Below, in pieces: positions 51,159 to 58,469 of a stretch of DNA of 64,000 nucleotides. Under the pieces are notes generated by a model. It did no database searches, was not told where the DNA came from, and saw only the letters and a program-made list of their open reading frames with translations. A program made the position numbers and the translations under genes. The stretch lies in the NCBI GenBank assembly GCA_036558745.1, contig DATBEZ010000038.1, positions 11,873 through 75,872 on the forward strand. The letters are read 5' to 3'. Each line of letters begins with the position of its first letter. The stretch's first letter is position 1. This DNA is from JAMXLJ01 sp036558745. GTDB taxonomy: Bacteria; Actinomycetota; Acidimicrobiia; IMCC26256; JAMXLJ01.

Positions 51159-51956
51159 GTGACGGTCCGGGTCGAGACCGGCGACGACCACGTCTGCCGG
51201 ATCGCCCTCGACCGTCCCGAGGCCAAGAACGCGCTCTCGATCGAGATGCGCGACACGATCGTCGACGCGGTGCGCGCCGCACGCGCCGATCCGAACGTGC
51301 GCGCCCTGCTCATCACCGGCGTGGGCGACGCGTTCTGCGCGGGGATGGACCTCGGCGCCTCCACGGTCGCCCGGGCCGGCGGCGGTGAGTTCGACACCCG
51401 ATCGACGTCGGAGGCGCTGCGCGTCGGCGTGCAGGCGTTCATCCGCGAGCTGTGGGAGCTCGACAAGCCGACGGTGGCCGCGGTCAACGGTGTCGCCGTC
51501 GGTCCCGGCGCCCACCTCGCGCTCGCGTGCGACTTCGTGCTCGTGCACGACCGCACCCGGTTCCTGTGGTCGTTCGCGAAGTGGGGACTGGTCGTCGACG
51601 CGGGTGGCGCGTACCTGCTGCCGCGCCTCGTCGGTCTGCCTCGCGCGAAGGCGATGGTGATGCTCGGCGAGGGTGCGACCGGTGCCGAGGCGGTCGAGCT
51701 CGGTCTCGCCTACCGCTGCGTCGCGCCCGACGCGCTCGACGCCGAGGCGAACGCGCTCGCGGCGAAGCTCGCCTCGGGTCCGACCCGCTCGCTCGGCCTG
51801 TCGAAGCGGCTCCTCAACGCGAGCTTCGAGACCGACCTCACGCGCTCGCTCGAGCAGGAGGGCGCGGCGCAGTCGCTCGCGACGACGTCGTCGGATCTCG
51901 TCGAGGGCATGGCCGCGTTCAAGGAGCGTCGCGACCCGAGGTTCACCGGCCACTGA
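51159..51956 (+). CDS. enoyl-CoA hydratase/isomerase family protein
   Basis: A 265-residue crotonase: LDRPEAKNALSIEM, GVGDAFCAGMDLGA, AVNGVAVGPGAHLALACDFV and WGLVVDAGGAYLLPRLVGL are the family segments. Asp in VVDAGG occupies the second acid position. The GTG was chosen for GGGGAGGG seven bases upstream; an in-frame GTG at 51114 overlapping the thiolase stop (GTGA) is the alternative. Third gene of the DUF35-thiolase unit and probably supplies or uses its acyl-CoA. Confidence 0.9.
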   Translation: MTVRVETGDDHVCRIALDRPEAKNALSIEMRDTIVDAVRAARADPNVRALLITGVGDAFCAGMDLGASTVARAGGGEFDTRSTSEALRVGVQAFIRELWELDKPTVAAVNGVAVGPGAHLALACDFVLVHDRTRFLWSFAKWGLVVDAGGAYLLPRLVGLPRAKAMVMLGEGATGAEAVELGLAYRCVAPDALDAEANALAAKLASGPTRSLGLSKRLLNASFETDLTRSLEQEGAAQSLATTSSDLVEGMAAFKERRDPRFTGH

Positions 51957-51959
51957 TCG

Positions 51960-52005
51960 CTCTGGAGTCGATTCACCCGGCCCCGTCCAGGAATCGACCC
52001 CAGAG
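51960..52005. terminator. bidirectional terminator-like hairpin
   Basis: Arms CTCTGGAGTCGATTC and GAATCGACCCCAGAG (51960-51974 with 51991-52005) pair at 14 of 15 positions with a 16-nt loop. It lies between a rightward and a leftward gene and overlaps neither stop codon. Sequence is unlike the GTTGGGAC family. Confidence 0.65.
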
Positions 52006-52007
52006 TG

Positions 52008-52835
52008 CTACCAGAGCTCGTCGACGTAGCGGTCGGTGCCGATGTCGGTCCGGAAGAACGGCGCGACGAGGCGCGTGTCGCCGAGACCCGACTTCTCGAC
52101 CGCGTCGGTGTAGCGGTGGAATCGGTCCAGCGTGTCGCGCACGTCCCCGGTGACGAAGAACAGCTGGCACACGCGCTCGGGGCCGCCGGCGCGTGACCCC
52201 AGGTCCATGGGGACGTCCTTCTCGTCGTTCTCGCCGCCCGACGGCGTCCACGAGCTCGCGATCTCGATCGACGATCCGTCGAGCAGCTCGGGCAGCAGGT
52301 CCTTCGCGACCCGCTCGTGGAACGCGGGCGCGTCCATCCCGCGCGCGTCGAACCACGCCGCGACCAGACCGTCGTACCCGTGGTCGAGCGCGAGCGCGAC
52401 CGGCACCGGGTCGTCGTCGCGGTACGTCGCGCCGACGTGGTCGAAGAGGACCGTGTGCACGTGCTTGCGCTCGGCGAAGCCGCGGCCCTGCGAATAGAGC
52501 TCGCGCACCTGCGGACGGGCCCACTCGTCGAAGTGGTCCATGTGGTGGCCCTGCTCGACCCAGTAGATCGCCACGTAGGAGCCCGCGTCCGTCGGGTTGG
52601 CGACCGTCGTCCCGCCCGCCGGCCACCGCAGGTCCTTGAGCGCCCGCGTCGCGACCCACCGGCTGCCCGCGAACAGGAACGGGCCGATCATGCAGCCGGC
52701 GTAGTAGTGGTCCCGCTCGTACCAGCGGTTGTACGCACGCTCGAAGCCCCGGTTCGGATCCACGAGGGTCAGGAGCATGCTGCCGACCTTGATCGGATAG
52801 TCGTCGACACCACCGACGTCGAGCGGATAGTTCAC
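52008..52835 (-). CDS. EthD-like dimeric alpha/beta-barrel protein
   Basis: A 275-residue protein starting at a GTG with AGGGGAG upstream. KVGSMLLTLVDPNRGFERAY followed by NRWYERDHYYAGCMIGPFLF resembles EthD and related ferredoxin-fold barrels, and a second similar unit follows (PERVCQLFFVTGDVRDTLDR). Such proteins appear beside P450 and steroid catabolic genes in actinobacteria, with unknown chemistry. A KstR-like motif lies 21-34 nt before the start. Confidence 0.72.
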   Translation of the reverse strand: MNYPLDVGGVDDYPIKVGSMLLTLVDPNRGFERAYNRWYERDHYYAGCMIGPFLFAGSRWVATRALKDLRWPAGGTTVANPTDAGSYVAIYWVEQGHHMDHFDEWARPQVRELYSQGRGFAERKHVHTVLFDHVGATYRDDDPVPVALALDHGYDGLVAAWFDARGMDAPAFHERVAKDLLPELLDGSSIEIASSWTPSGGENDEKDVPMDLGSRAGGPERVCQLFFVTGDVRDTLDRFHRYTDAVEKSGLGDTRLVAPFFRTDIGTDRYVDELW

Positions 52836-52855
52836 GGCTGCTCCCCTCACCGGTT

Positions 52856-52869
52856 TGGAACACGTTCTC
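52856..52869 (-). promoter_or_regulatory. KstR-like operator candidate
   Basis: Read leftwards, GAGAACGTGTTCCA matches the mycobacterial KstR consensus TnnAACnnGTTnnA except for its first base. It lies just upstream of the EthD-like gene. The core AACGTGTTCC also occurs at 35687-35696 before a STAS gene. Assignment to a steroid regulon is inference; the regulator is not in this window by name. Confidence 0.4.
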
Positions 52870-53007
52870 GTCGGAAGCTAGCGCCGGCACCGCCGCGCGT
52901 GCCCGGCGCCGGCGTCCCCGGGGCGACACGCCGTGCAGGTCAGGAGGACGACGCGGAGTGCGCACTTGACCACGCCCGGCGGCCGGGTGTTGACTGCGCG
53001 GGTTCGG

Positions 53008-53022
53008 GAAAACGCGGTTTTC
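53008..53022 (+). promoter_or_regulatory. A/T-rich palindrome upstream of STAS gene
   Basis: GAAAACGCGGTTTTC is a perfect 6+3+6 palindrome, striking in this G+C-rich sequence. TTGACT (52990-52995) lies 12 nt upstream, but no -10 box is visible at the correct spacing. It may be an operator or upstream activator site for the STAS gene that starts 79 nt later. The 265-bp interval 52836-53100 holds no gene that I can support. Confidence 0.4.
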
Positions 53023-53100
53023 GTCGGAGGTAGGGACGAGTCCGACGCGCTCCCGCGCACGACACCAGCCTGTCCACGACCGAGGGAGGGCGCACCCCCG

Positions 53101-53445
53101 GTGGCGGTCCCCGACGACGCCGACGCCCCACGCAGCTACCCGGTGCGCATCACCGGCGCGCTGGACTGGGAGGCATCGACCGCGTTCGTGCTCCGCGTCG
53201 CGCGCGCCGTCGACTCCGCGGTCGCGCAGGGGGCGGACGAGCTCGCGATCGACCTCTCGGAGGTCGACTACGTCGACACCGCGGGCCTGCGCGCGCTGAT
53301 CGAGGGCAAGCGACACGCGGGCGAGGGCGGCCTTGGTTTTCACCTCGTCCGGGTCCCGACCCGGGTCCTGCGCGTCGTCGAGATGGCCGCGTTGACCCGG
53401 TTCTTCGGCCTGCCGTCGGTGCGCGCCCGCCGGGCCGGACGCTGA
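53101..53445 (+). CDS. STAS domain protein
   Basis: A 114-residue STAS protein: VRITGALDWEASTAFVLRVA, ELAIDLSEVDYVDTAGLRAL and HLVRVPTRVLRVVEMAALTR. The phospho-site loop is DTAG instead of DSSG, so Thr would be the only hydroxyl acceptor. GTG start chosen where the domain begins. No kinase or phosphatase partner is nearby. A second STAS protein at 35768 has the usual Ser pair. Confidence 0.82.
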   Translation: MAVPDDADAPRSYPVRITGALDWEASTAFVLRVARAVDSAVAQGADELAIDLSEVDYVDTAGLRALIEGKRHAGEGGLGFHLVRVPTRVLRVVEMAALTRFFGLPSVRARRAGR

Positions 53446-53473
53446 CGCCCTCGCAGGTTGAAAACGTGCGCGA

Positions 53474-53507
53474 CCGCTCGCCGATCGGCGAGCGGGGTAC
53501 GTAGTCT
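53474..53507 (+). promoter_or_regulatory. 22-bp perfect palindrome and -10 box before phosphotriesterase-like gene
   Basis: CCGCTCGCCGA/TCGGCGAGCGG (53474-53484 with 53485-53495) is a gapless 22-bp palindrome. TAGTCT (53502-53507) lies six bases after it. The palindrome would cover the -13 to -34 region, a repressor-operator position. It could alternatively fold as a terminator of the STAS gene, which ends 28 nt upstream. Confidence 0.55.
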
Positions 53508-53553
53508 CCGATCCTCCGCCGGGTCGGTCCGGCGTGGCCCCGGGGGGAACACG

Positions 53554-54528
53554 ATGGCAACGGTCGAAACGGTGAGAGGTCCGCTCGACACGAACCGACT
53601 CGGACCGACGCTCATGCACGAGCACGTCTTCGTCCTCAACACGGAGGTCCAGAACAACTTCGAGCTGGGCTGGGACGAGGACGAGCGGGTCGCGGACGCG
53701 GTCACGAAGCTCAACGAGCTCAAGGGCCGAGGCATCGATACCATCGTCGACCCGACGGTGATCGGGCTCGGGCGCTACATCCCCCGCGTGCAGCGGGTCG
53801 CGGCCGAGACTGCGCTCAACATCGTCGCGGCGACGGGCATCTACACGTACAACGACGTGCCGTTCTGGTTCCACTACCGGCTCGCGGCGATGGCGCCGGA
53901 GCAGGTCGACCCGATGGTCGGGATGTTCGTGCGCGACATCAACGAAGGCATCGCCGACACCGGGGTGAAGGCCGGCATCCTCAAGTGCGCGACGGAGGAG
54001 ATCGGCTTGACGCCGGGCGTCGAGCGCGTGTTGCGAGCGGTCGCCATCGCCCACCGGGAGACCGGCGCGCCGATCACGACCCACACCCACGTGCACACCT
54101 ACCGCGGGCGCGACCAGCAGCGCGTGTTCGAGGAGGAGGGCGTGGACCTCTCCCGCGTCATCATCGGACACTCGGGTGACAGCACCGACCTCGACTATCT
54201 CAAGGAGCTGATGGACAAGGGCTCGTTCATCGGCATGGACCGTTTCGGCGTCGACGTCCTGCTGCCGTTCGAAGACCGCGTCGCGACCGTCGTCTCCTTG
54301 TGCGAGCAGGGCTACGCCGACCGGATGGTGCTGTCGCACGACGCGTCGTGCTTCATCGACTGGTTCGACCCCGCGCTGATGCAACACGTCGCGCCGAACT
54401 GGCACTACACCCACATCTCGGACGACGTGCTTCCCGCGCTCGAAGCGCGTGGCGTCGACAAGGAGCAGATCGAGCTCATGCTCGTCGACAACCCGCGGCG
54501 CATCTTCGAGAACGTGACGCCCTACTGA
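53554..54528 (+). CDS. phosphotriesterase-related (lactonase-like) metal hydrolase
   Basis: A 324-residue TIM barrel of the PTE family. LMHEHVF (22-25) gives the first His pair, GILKCATEE the carboxylated Lys, THTHVHTYRGRD and IIGHSGDSTD the further His ligands, and LSHDASCF the catalytic Asp. Members hydrolyse lactones or phosphotriesters. The GGGGGGA ribosome site and a 47-nt leader follow a palindromic promoter. Nearby beta-oxidation genes favour a lactone substrate, by inference. Confidence 0.92.
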   Translation: MATVETVRGPLDTNRLGPTLMHEHVFVLNTEVQNNFELGWDEDERVADAVTKLNELKGRGIDTIVDPTVIGLGRYIPRVQRVAAETALNIVAATGIYTYNDVPFWFHYRLAAMAPEQVDPMVGMFVRDINEGIADTGVKAGILKCATEEIGLTPGVERVLRAVAIAHRETGAPITTHTHVHTYRGRDQQRVFEEEGVDLSRVIIGHSGDSTDLDYLKELMDKGSFIGMDRFGVDVLLPFEDRVATVVSLCEQGYADRMVLSHDASCFIDWFDPALMQHVAPNWHYTHISDDVLPALEARGVDKEQIELMLVDNPRRIFENVTPY

Positions 54529-54534
54529 CGAAGC

Positions 54535-55017
54535 TCAGCCCGAGACGCCCGCGCCCTTCGCAGGCCACGTCGTATACGCGGGCGGCCAGCTCGGGCGCGC
54601 TTCGTACTTCGCGTGGAGCGCGCGCTCGATCAACAGCTCGAACAGCGTGTCGTTCTCGGTGAACGCGCCCGTCGCGACGTAGGCCTCGTACACCGGGTCG
54701 CGCACGCCGTCGTCCTCGGCGAGGCGCGCCGTGCCCGCGAGCGAGAACTCGTCGTCGACATCGGCCGACGAGAACGTGTGGAACGCGTACCGGCCGTCGC
54801 GGTGCAGGTCGTGAACCTTGGGCGACTGGTTCCCGACGAACACGTAGAGCCCGCCCACGGCGACCACCGGGCACACGGGATGCAGCCGCGGCGCGCCGTC
54901 GCGCCGCAGCGTGGCCAGGTACCCGAGGCCGGGCCCGTACTGGTAGAGCAGCGCGTGACCCGCCGCGGCCAACGCCGGCGCCTCACGCTCGAACGTCTCC
55001 CACCGCACGCCCGGCAC
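54535..55017 (-). CDS. pyridoxamine 5'-phosphate oxidase-like split-barrel protein
   Basis: A 160-residue protein: YQYGPGLGYLATLRRDGAPR, LHPVCPVVAVGGLYVFVGNQ and HDLHRDGRYAFHTFSSADVD are split-barrel strands that bind flavin or F420. The GTG was selected because CACACT, a -10-like hexamer, ends six bases upstream and because homology begins at VRWETFER. It converges on the phosphotriesterase-like gene with a 6-nt gap. Substrate unknown. Confidence 0.8.
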   Translation of the reverse strand: MPGVRWETFEREAPALAAAGHALLYQYGPGLGYLATLRRDGAPRLHPVCPVVAVGGLYVFVGNQSPKVHDLHRDGRYAFHTFSSADVDDEFSLAGTARLAEDDGVRDPVYEAYVATGAFTENDTLFELLIERALHAKYEARPSWPPAYTTWPAKGAGVSG

Positions 55018-55094
55018 CGCAGGAGTGTGGCACCTGTCGCGCCGCGGCACGTCGAGAGCGTCGTTGGCTTTGGCCGACGCGGGACGACCGCCGC

Positions 55095-55116
55095 TACTCT
55101 CTGACGCGCACGTCAG
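55095..55116 (+). promoter_or_regulatory. -10 box and palindromic operator before SDR-ACAD operon
   Basis: TACTCT (55095-55100) is directly followed by CTGACGCGCACGTCAG (55101-55116), a 6+4+6 perfect palindrome at the expected transcription start. A near-identical arrangement stands before the hydantoinase gene at 61905-61927. A TetR-type repressor could bind both. Confidence 0.55.
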
Positions 55117-55148
55117 GAACCGGCCGCCGAGCAGAGGGGGACGTTCAG

Positions 55149-56063
55149 ATGGGTCTGTTCGACGGGAAGGTCGCGATCGTCACGGGCGCAGCCCGCGGGA
55201 TCGGGCGCGCCGAGGCGATGCTGCTCGCGGCGGAGGGCGCGGCCGTCGTGGTCAACGACCTCGGCGGCGATTTCACGGGCGAGGGCAAGGACGACCGGCC
55301 GGCGCAGCTCGTGGTCGACGAGATCACCGCCGCGGGCGGGAAGGCCGTCGCCAACTACGACGACATCGCGTCGTGGGCCGGCGGCGAGAGCGTCGTGAAG
55401 CAGGCCGTGGACACCTTCGGTCGCCTCGACGTGCTCGTGAACAACGCCGGGATCCTGCGCGACAAGATGAGCTTCAACATGGACGAGGCCGACTGGGACG
55501 CGGTCATCAAGGTCCATCTGAAGGGTCACTTCGCGCCGAGCAAGTTCGCCGCCGCACACTGGCGCGCGCAGAGCAAGGCGACGGGCGAGCCGGTGAACGC
55601 CAAGATCGTGAACACCGCGAGCGAGTCCGGCCTCTACGGCAACGCGGGGCAGGCGAACTACGCGGCCGCGAAGGCGGGCATCGCGTCGCTGACCATCGTC
55701 ATGGCGCGCGAGCTCGAGCGCATCGGCGTGCGAGTGAACGCGATCGCTCCGGTCGCCCGCACGCGCCTCACTGAGACGGTCGCGTCGGGGTTCATGGACG
55801 CGAAGGAAGGCGAGTTCGACAAGTTCGCACCGGAGAACGTTGCCGCCGGCGTGGCGTGGCTCGCGTCCGACCTCTCGGCCGGGGTCTCGGGCCAGGTGCT
55901 GAAGATCCAGGGCGGGCTGGCCCAGATCGTGCAGGGGTGGCGACCGGTCAGCCAGGCCGAGGCCGACAAGGAGTGGACGGTCGAGAGCATCGAGGGGGCG
56001 CGCGACACGCTGTTCGCGAAGTCGGAGCCGGGCGTCCCGCCGTTCATGTTCCCGGGCGCGTAG
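55149..56063 (+). CDS. SDR, (3R)-hydroxyacyl-CoA dehydrogenase-like
   Basis: A 304-residue SDR of the HSD17B4/MFE-2 type. TGAARGIGRAEAMLLAAEGA, VVNDLGGDFTGEGKDDRPAQ with the characteristic NDLGG after strand 2, NNAGILRDKMSFNMDEADWD and NYAAAKAG (Tyr/Lys) are visible. The family oxidises 3-hydroxyacyl-CoA or 17-beta-hydroxysteroids with NAD. It heads a unit with two acyl-CoA dehydrogenases (12-nt gap to the first), a beta-oxidation cassette. A palindromic operator sits at its promoter. Confidence 0.93.
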   Translation: MGLFDGKVAIVTGAARGIGRAEAMLLAAEGAAVVVNDLGGDFTGEGKDDRPAQLVVDEITAAGGKAVANYDDIASWAGGESVVKQAVDTFGRLDVLVNNAGILRDKMSFNMDEADWDAVIKVHLKGHFAPSKFAAAHWRAQSKATGEPVNAKIVNTASESGLYGNAGQANYAAAKAGIASLTIVMARELERIGVRVNAIAPVARTRLTETVASGFMDAKEGEFDKFAPENVAAGVAWLASDLSAGVSGQVLKIQGGLAQIVQGWRPVSQAEADKEWTVESIEGARDTLFAKSEPGVPPFMFPGA

Positions 56064-56075
56064 GAGGAGCGCGAC

Positions 56076-57257
56076 GTGCATCTGGCCTGGGGACCCGGGG
56101 AGGAGGCGTTCCGCGCCGAGCTGGTCGCGTTCCTCGAGGAGCACGCGCCGCCGCAAGCACTGGTGCGGCGCGACTTCGCCGGCACCGGCGAGCCGCGCGA
56201 GGGCGAGGACATCGTCCCGCAGTGGTCGCGCGAGTGGCAGGCGACCCTCTTCGACCACGGGTGGATGGTCCCCGGCTACCCGCCCGAGCTCGGCGGCCGC
56301 AACGCGACGCCGATCCAGACGCTCGTGTACCTCGAGGAGATGGCCGCGCGCGGCATCCCGCGCGCGTTCCACTTCCCCGGCTACGCGATCGTCGCGCCGA
56401 GCCTGCTCGAGTTCGGCAACGACGAGCAACGCGCGCTCGCGCCGGCCGCGATCCGGGGCGACACCATCTGGTGCATCGGCATGAGCGAGCCGAACGCCGG
56501 ATCCGACCTCGCGGGTCTCCAGACGCGGGCCGACGTGTACGAGGACCACTTCGTCATCAACGGCCAGAAGGTGTGGACCAGCTACGCGATGATCGCGCAG
56601 AAGTGCTTCTGCTACGTGCGCACCGACCCGAACGTGCCGAAGCACAAGGGCATCAGCCTGCTCATCGTCGACATGGATACGCCCGGCATCGACATTCGCC
56701 CGTTGCGTCACCTCAACGGCGCGGAAGGGTTCGCCGAGGTCTTCTTCACCGACGTGGTCGTGCCGCGCGAGGGGCTCGTCGGCGCGTTGAACGACGGTTG
56801 GCGCATCACGCAGGGCTCGCTCGCGCACGAGCGCGGCGGGCTGTGGGTCGAGGGCGTCGCGCGGCTGGAGCAGGCGGTCACGGGGCTCGCCGACCTGGCG
56901 CGGCGGCTCGGCCTCGCCGACGACCCGATCGTGCGGCGCCGCATCGCCGAGGCGGCGAGTCGCGCGTCGAGCCTCCGCGCGCTCGGGTACAAGGGTTTCA
57001 CGAGCTTCGCCCAGGGCAGCTCCGCGCCCGAGCACTCCTACATGAAGATGGCGAGCTCGGAGGCGGGCAAGGCGGTGTACGAGCTCGGCATGGAGATGCA
57101 GGGTCCGTACGGCCCCGTCGTCGACGACGCGCGCGGCGAGCAGGGCCGGTGGATCCAGAGCTTCTTCGCCAGCTTCGCCAACACGATCGCCGGCGGCAGC
57201 TCCGAGATCCAACGCAACATCATCGCCCAACGCATCCTCGGACTCCCCCGTGCATGA
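56076..57257 (+). CDS. acyl-CoA dehydrogenase, large subunit-like
   Basis: A 393-residue flavoprotein: VPGYPPELGGRNATPIQTLV, CIGMSEPNAGSDLAGLQTRA, VINGQKVWTSYAM and GGSSEIQRNIIAQRILGLPR mark FAD and substrate binding. The residue before GGSSEIQR is Ala, not the Glu of medium-chain enzymes, so the base is supplied elsewhere, as in many mycobacterial FadE proteins. GTG start after AGGAGG. A second, shorter ACAD follows; such pairs form alpha2beta2 heterotetramers in steroid degradation, the likely arrangement here. Confidence 0.93.
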   Translation: MHLAWGPGEEAFRAELVAFLEEHAPPQALVRRDFAGTGEPREGEDIVPQWSREWQATLFDHGWMVPGYPPELGGRNATPIQTLVYLEEMAARGIPRAFHFPGYAIVAPSLLEFGNDEQRALAPAAIRGDTIWCIGMSEPNAGSDLAGLQTRADVYEDHFVINGQKVWTSYAMIAQKCFCYVRTDPNVPKHKGISLLIVDMDTPGIDIRPLRHLNGAEGFAEVFFTDVVVPREGLVGALNDGWRITQGSLAHERGGLWVEGVARLEQAVTGLADLARRLGLADDPIVRRRIAEAASRASSLRALGYKGFTSFAQGSSAPEHSYMKMASSEAGKAVYELGMEMQGPYGPVVDDARGEQGRWIQSFFASFANTIAGGSSEIQRNIIAQRILGLPRA

Positions 57258-57283
57258 CGCCGCGAGCGAGCGCAGCGAGTGAG

Positions 57284-57442
57284 CACGCGAAGCGAACGGA
57301 GCGGATGGAGTGAGCTGAGGGACGAGCGAGCGGAAGTCGCGCAGCGGAAGCGAAGCAATAGGTCACGCGAAGCGAACGGAGCGGATGGAGTGAGCGAGGG
57401 ACGAGCGAGCGGAAGTAGCGCAGCGGAAGCGAAGCAATAGGT
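57284..57442 (+). repeat. 80-bp purine-rich tandem repeat between acyl-CoA dehydrogenase genes
   Basis: Two copies (57284-57363, 80 nt; 57364-57442, 79 nt) differ by one base indel and one substitution. Both read CACGCGAAGCGAACGGAG... to ...AGCGAAGCAATAGGT, and the second ends directly at the ATG of the next gene. A degenerate partial copy (GCGAGCGAGCGCAGCGAGTG) precedes them from 57260. The sense strand is almost free of pyrimidine runs. Related sequences precede the P450 at 769 and the gene at 61714. Confidence 0.85.
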
Positions 57443-58432
57443 ATGGACTTCGGCCTGACTGATGACCAAGAGCTGCTGCGCGATACGGCCCGCAACCTGC
57501 TCACGCGCGAGTGCCCGCCGTCGTTGGTGCGCGCGCACATGGACGACCCGTCGGTCGCGGCGCCGCTGTGGGAGCACCTGCGCGGGTTCTGCGGGCTCGG
57601 CTCCGGCTCCGCCGTCGACCTGTCCCTGTTCCTCGAGGAGACGGGCTTCGCCGCCGCGCCCGGGCCGTTCTTCGCCACCGTCGCGCTGTTCGCGCCCGTG
57701 CTCGAGGCCGCGGAGTCGGATCTCCTCGAGAAGGTGCTCGCGGGCGAGACCACGGGCACCGTCGCGCTCGCGGGGCCCGACGGCGTCTGGCGCCCCAGCG
57801 CGGACCTCACCAAGACGTTCGTCCCCGAAGCCGACAGGGTCGACCACGTCGCGGTCGTCGGCACCGGCCCGACGGTCGTCGTCGCCGACGCGTTGCCCGC
57901 GCGTTTCGTGCGCACCGTCGACCCGTCGCGGCGCATCTTCGACGTCGACACCAGCGTTGTCACCATGGCCGCTCGTCCCCTCGACCGCGATGCGCTCGAC
58001 GCGGTCGTCGAGCGTGCGACCGTCGGGCTCGCGGCCGAGCTCGTCGGCACGTGCCGTCGGCTGTTCGAGATGGCGCTGTCGTACGCGAAGGAACGGGTGC
58101 AGTTCGACCGCCCCATCGGCTCGTTCCAGGCCATCCAGCACAAGCTCGCCGACATGGCCCTCGATCTCGAGCGGTCGTGGGCCGCGGTGTACTACGCGGC
58201 GATGACGCTCGACGCCGACGACCCCGACCGCCACCGTGCCGCGCACGTGGCCAAGGCGGTCGCGGGCGAGGCCGCGCGACGCATCGTGAAGGACTCGGCC
58301 CAGATCCACGGCGGCATCGGCTACACGTGGGAGCACGACCTCCACCTCTACCTGCGGCGCGCCCTCGCGTCCGAGGCGTGGCTCGGCAACGCCGACTGGC
58401 ACCACGACCGCATCGCCGAGCTCATCATCTGA
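57443..58432 (+). CDS. acyl-CoA dehydrogenase, small subunit-like
   Basis: A 329-residue ACAD relative, about 50-60 residues shorter than full-length enzymes. FGLTDDQELLRDTARNLLTR is the N-terminal helix pair; the middle beta domain is reduced; RVQFDRPIGSFQAIQHKLAD and IHGGIGYTWEHDLHLYLRRA are the C-terminal FAD-contact motifs. It resembles the partner subunit of FadE heterotetramers. Located 185 nt after the large-subunit gene, with an 80-bp tandem repeat filling the gap up to the ATG. Confidence 0.92.
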   Translation: MDFGLTDDQELLRDTARNLLTRECPPSLVRAHMDDPSVAAPLWEHLRGFCGLGSGSAVDLSLFLEETGFAAAPGPFFATVALFAPVLEAAESDLLEKVLAGETTGTVALAGPDGVWRPSADLTKTFVPEADRVDHVAVVGTGPTVVVADALPARFVRTVDPSRRIFDVDTSVVTMAARPLDRDALDAVVERATVGLAAELVGTCRRLFEMALSYAKERVQFDRPIGSFQAIQHKLADMALDLERSWAAVYYAAMTLDADDPDRHRAAHVAKAVAGEAARRIVKDSAQIHGGIGYTWEHDLHLYLRRALASEAWLGNADWHHDRIAELII

Positions 58433-58469
58433 GCGATCCGACCGCCCCCCTCGGGTCGCGTCGGCGCCG

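Noticed and set aside
52990..52995. TTGACT as a -35 box
   Set aside because: No TAnnnT-like -10 lies 16-19 nt downstream; kept only as context for the palindrome.
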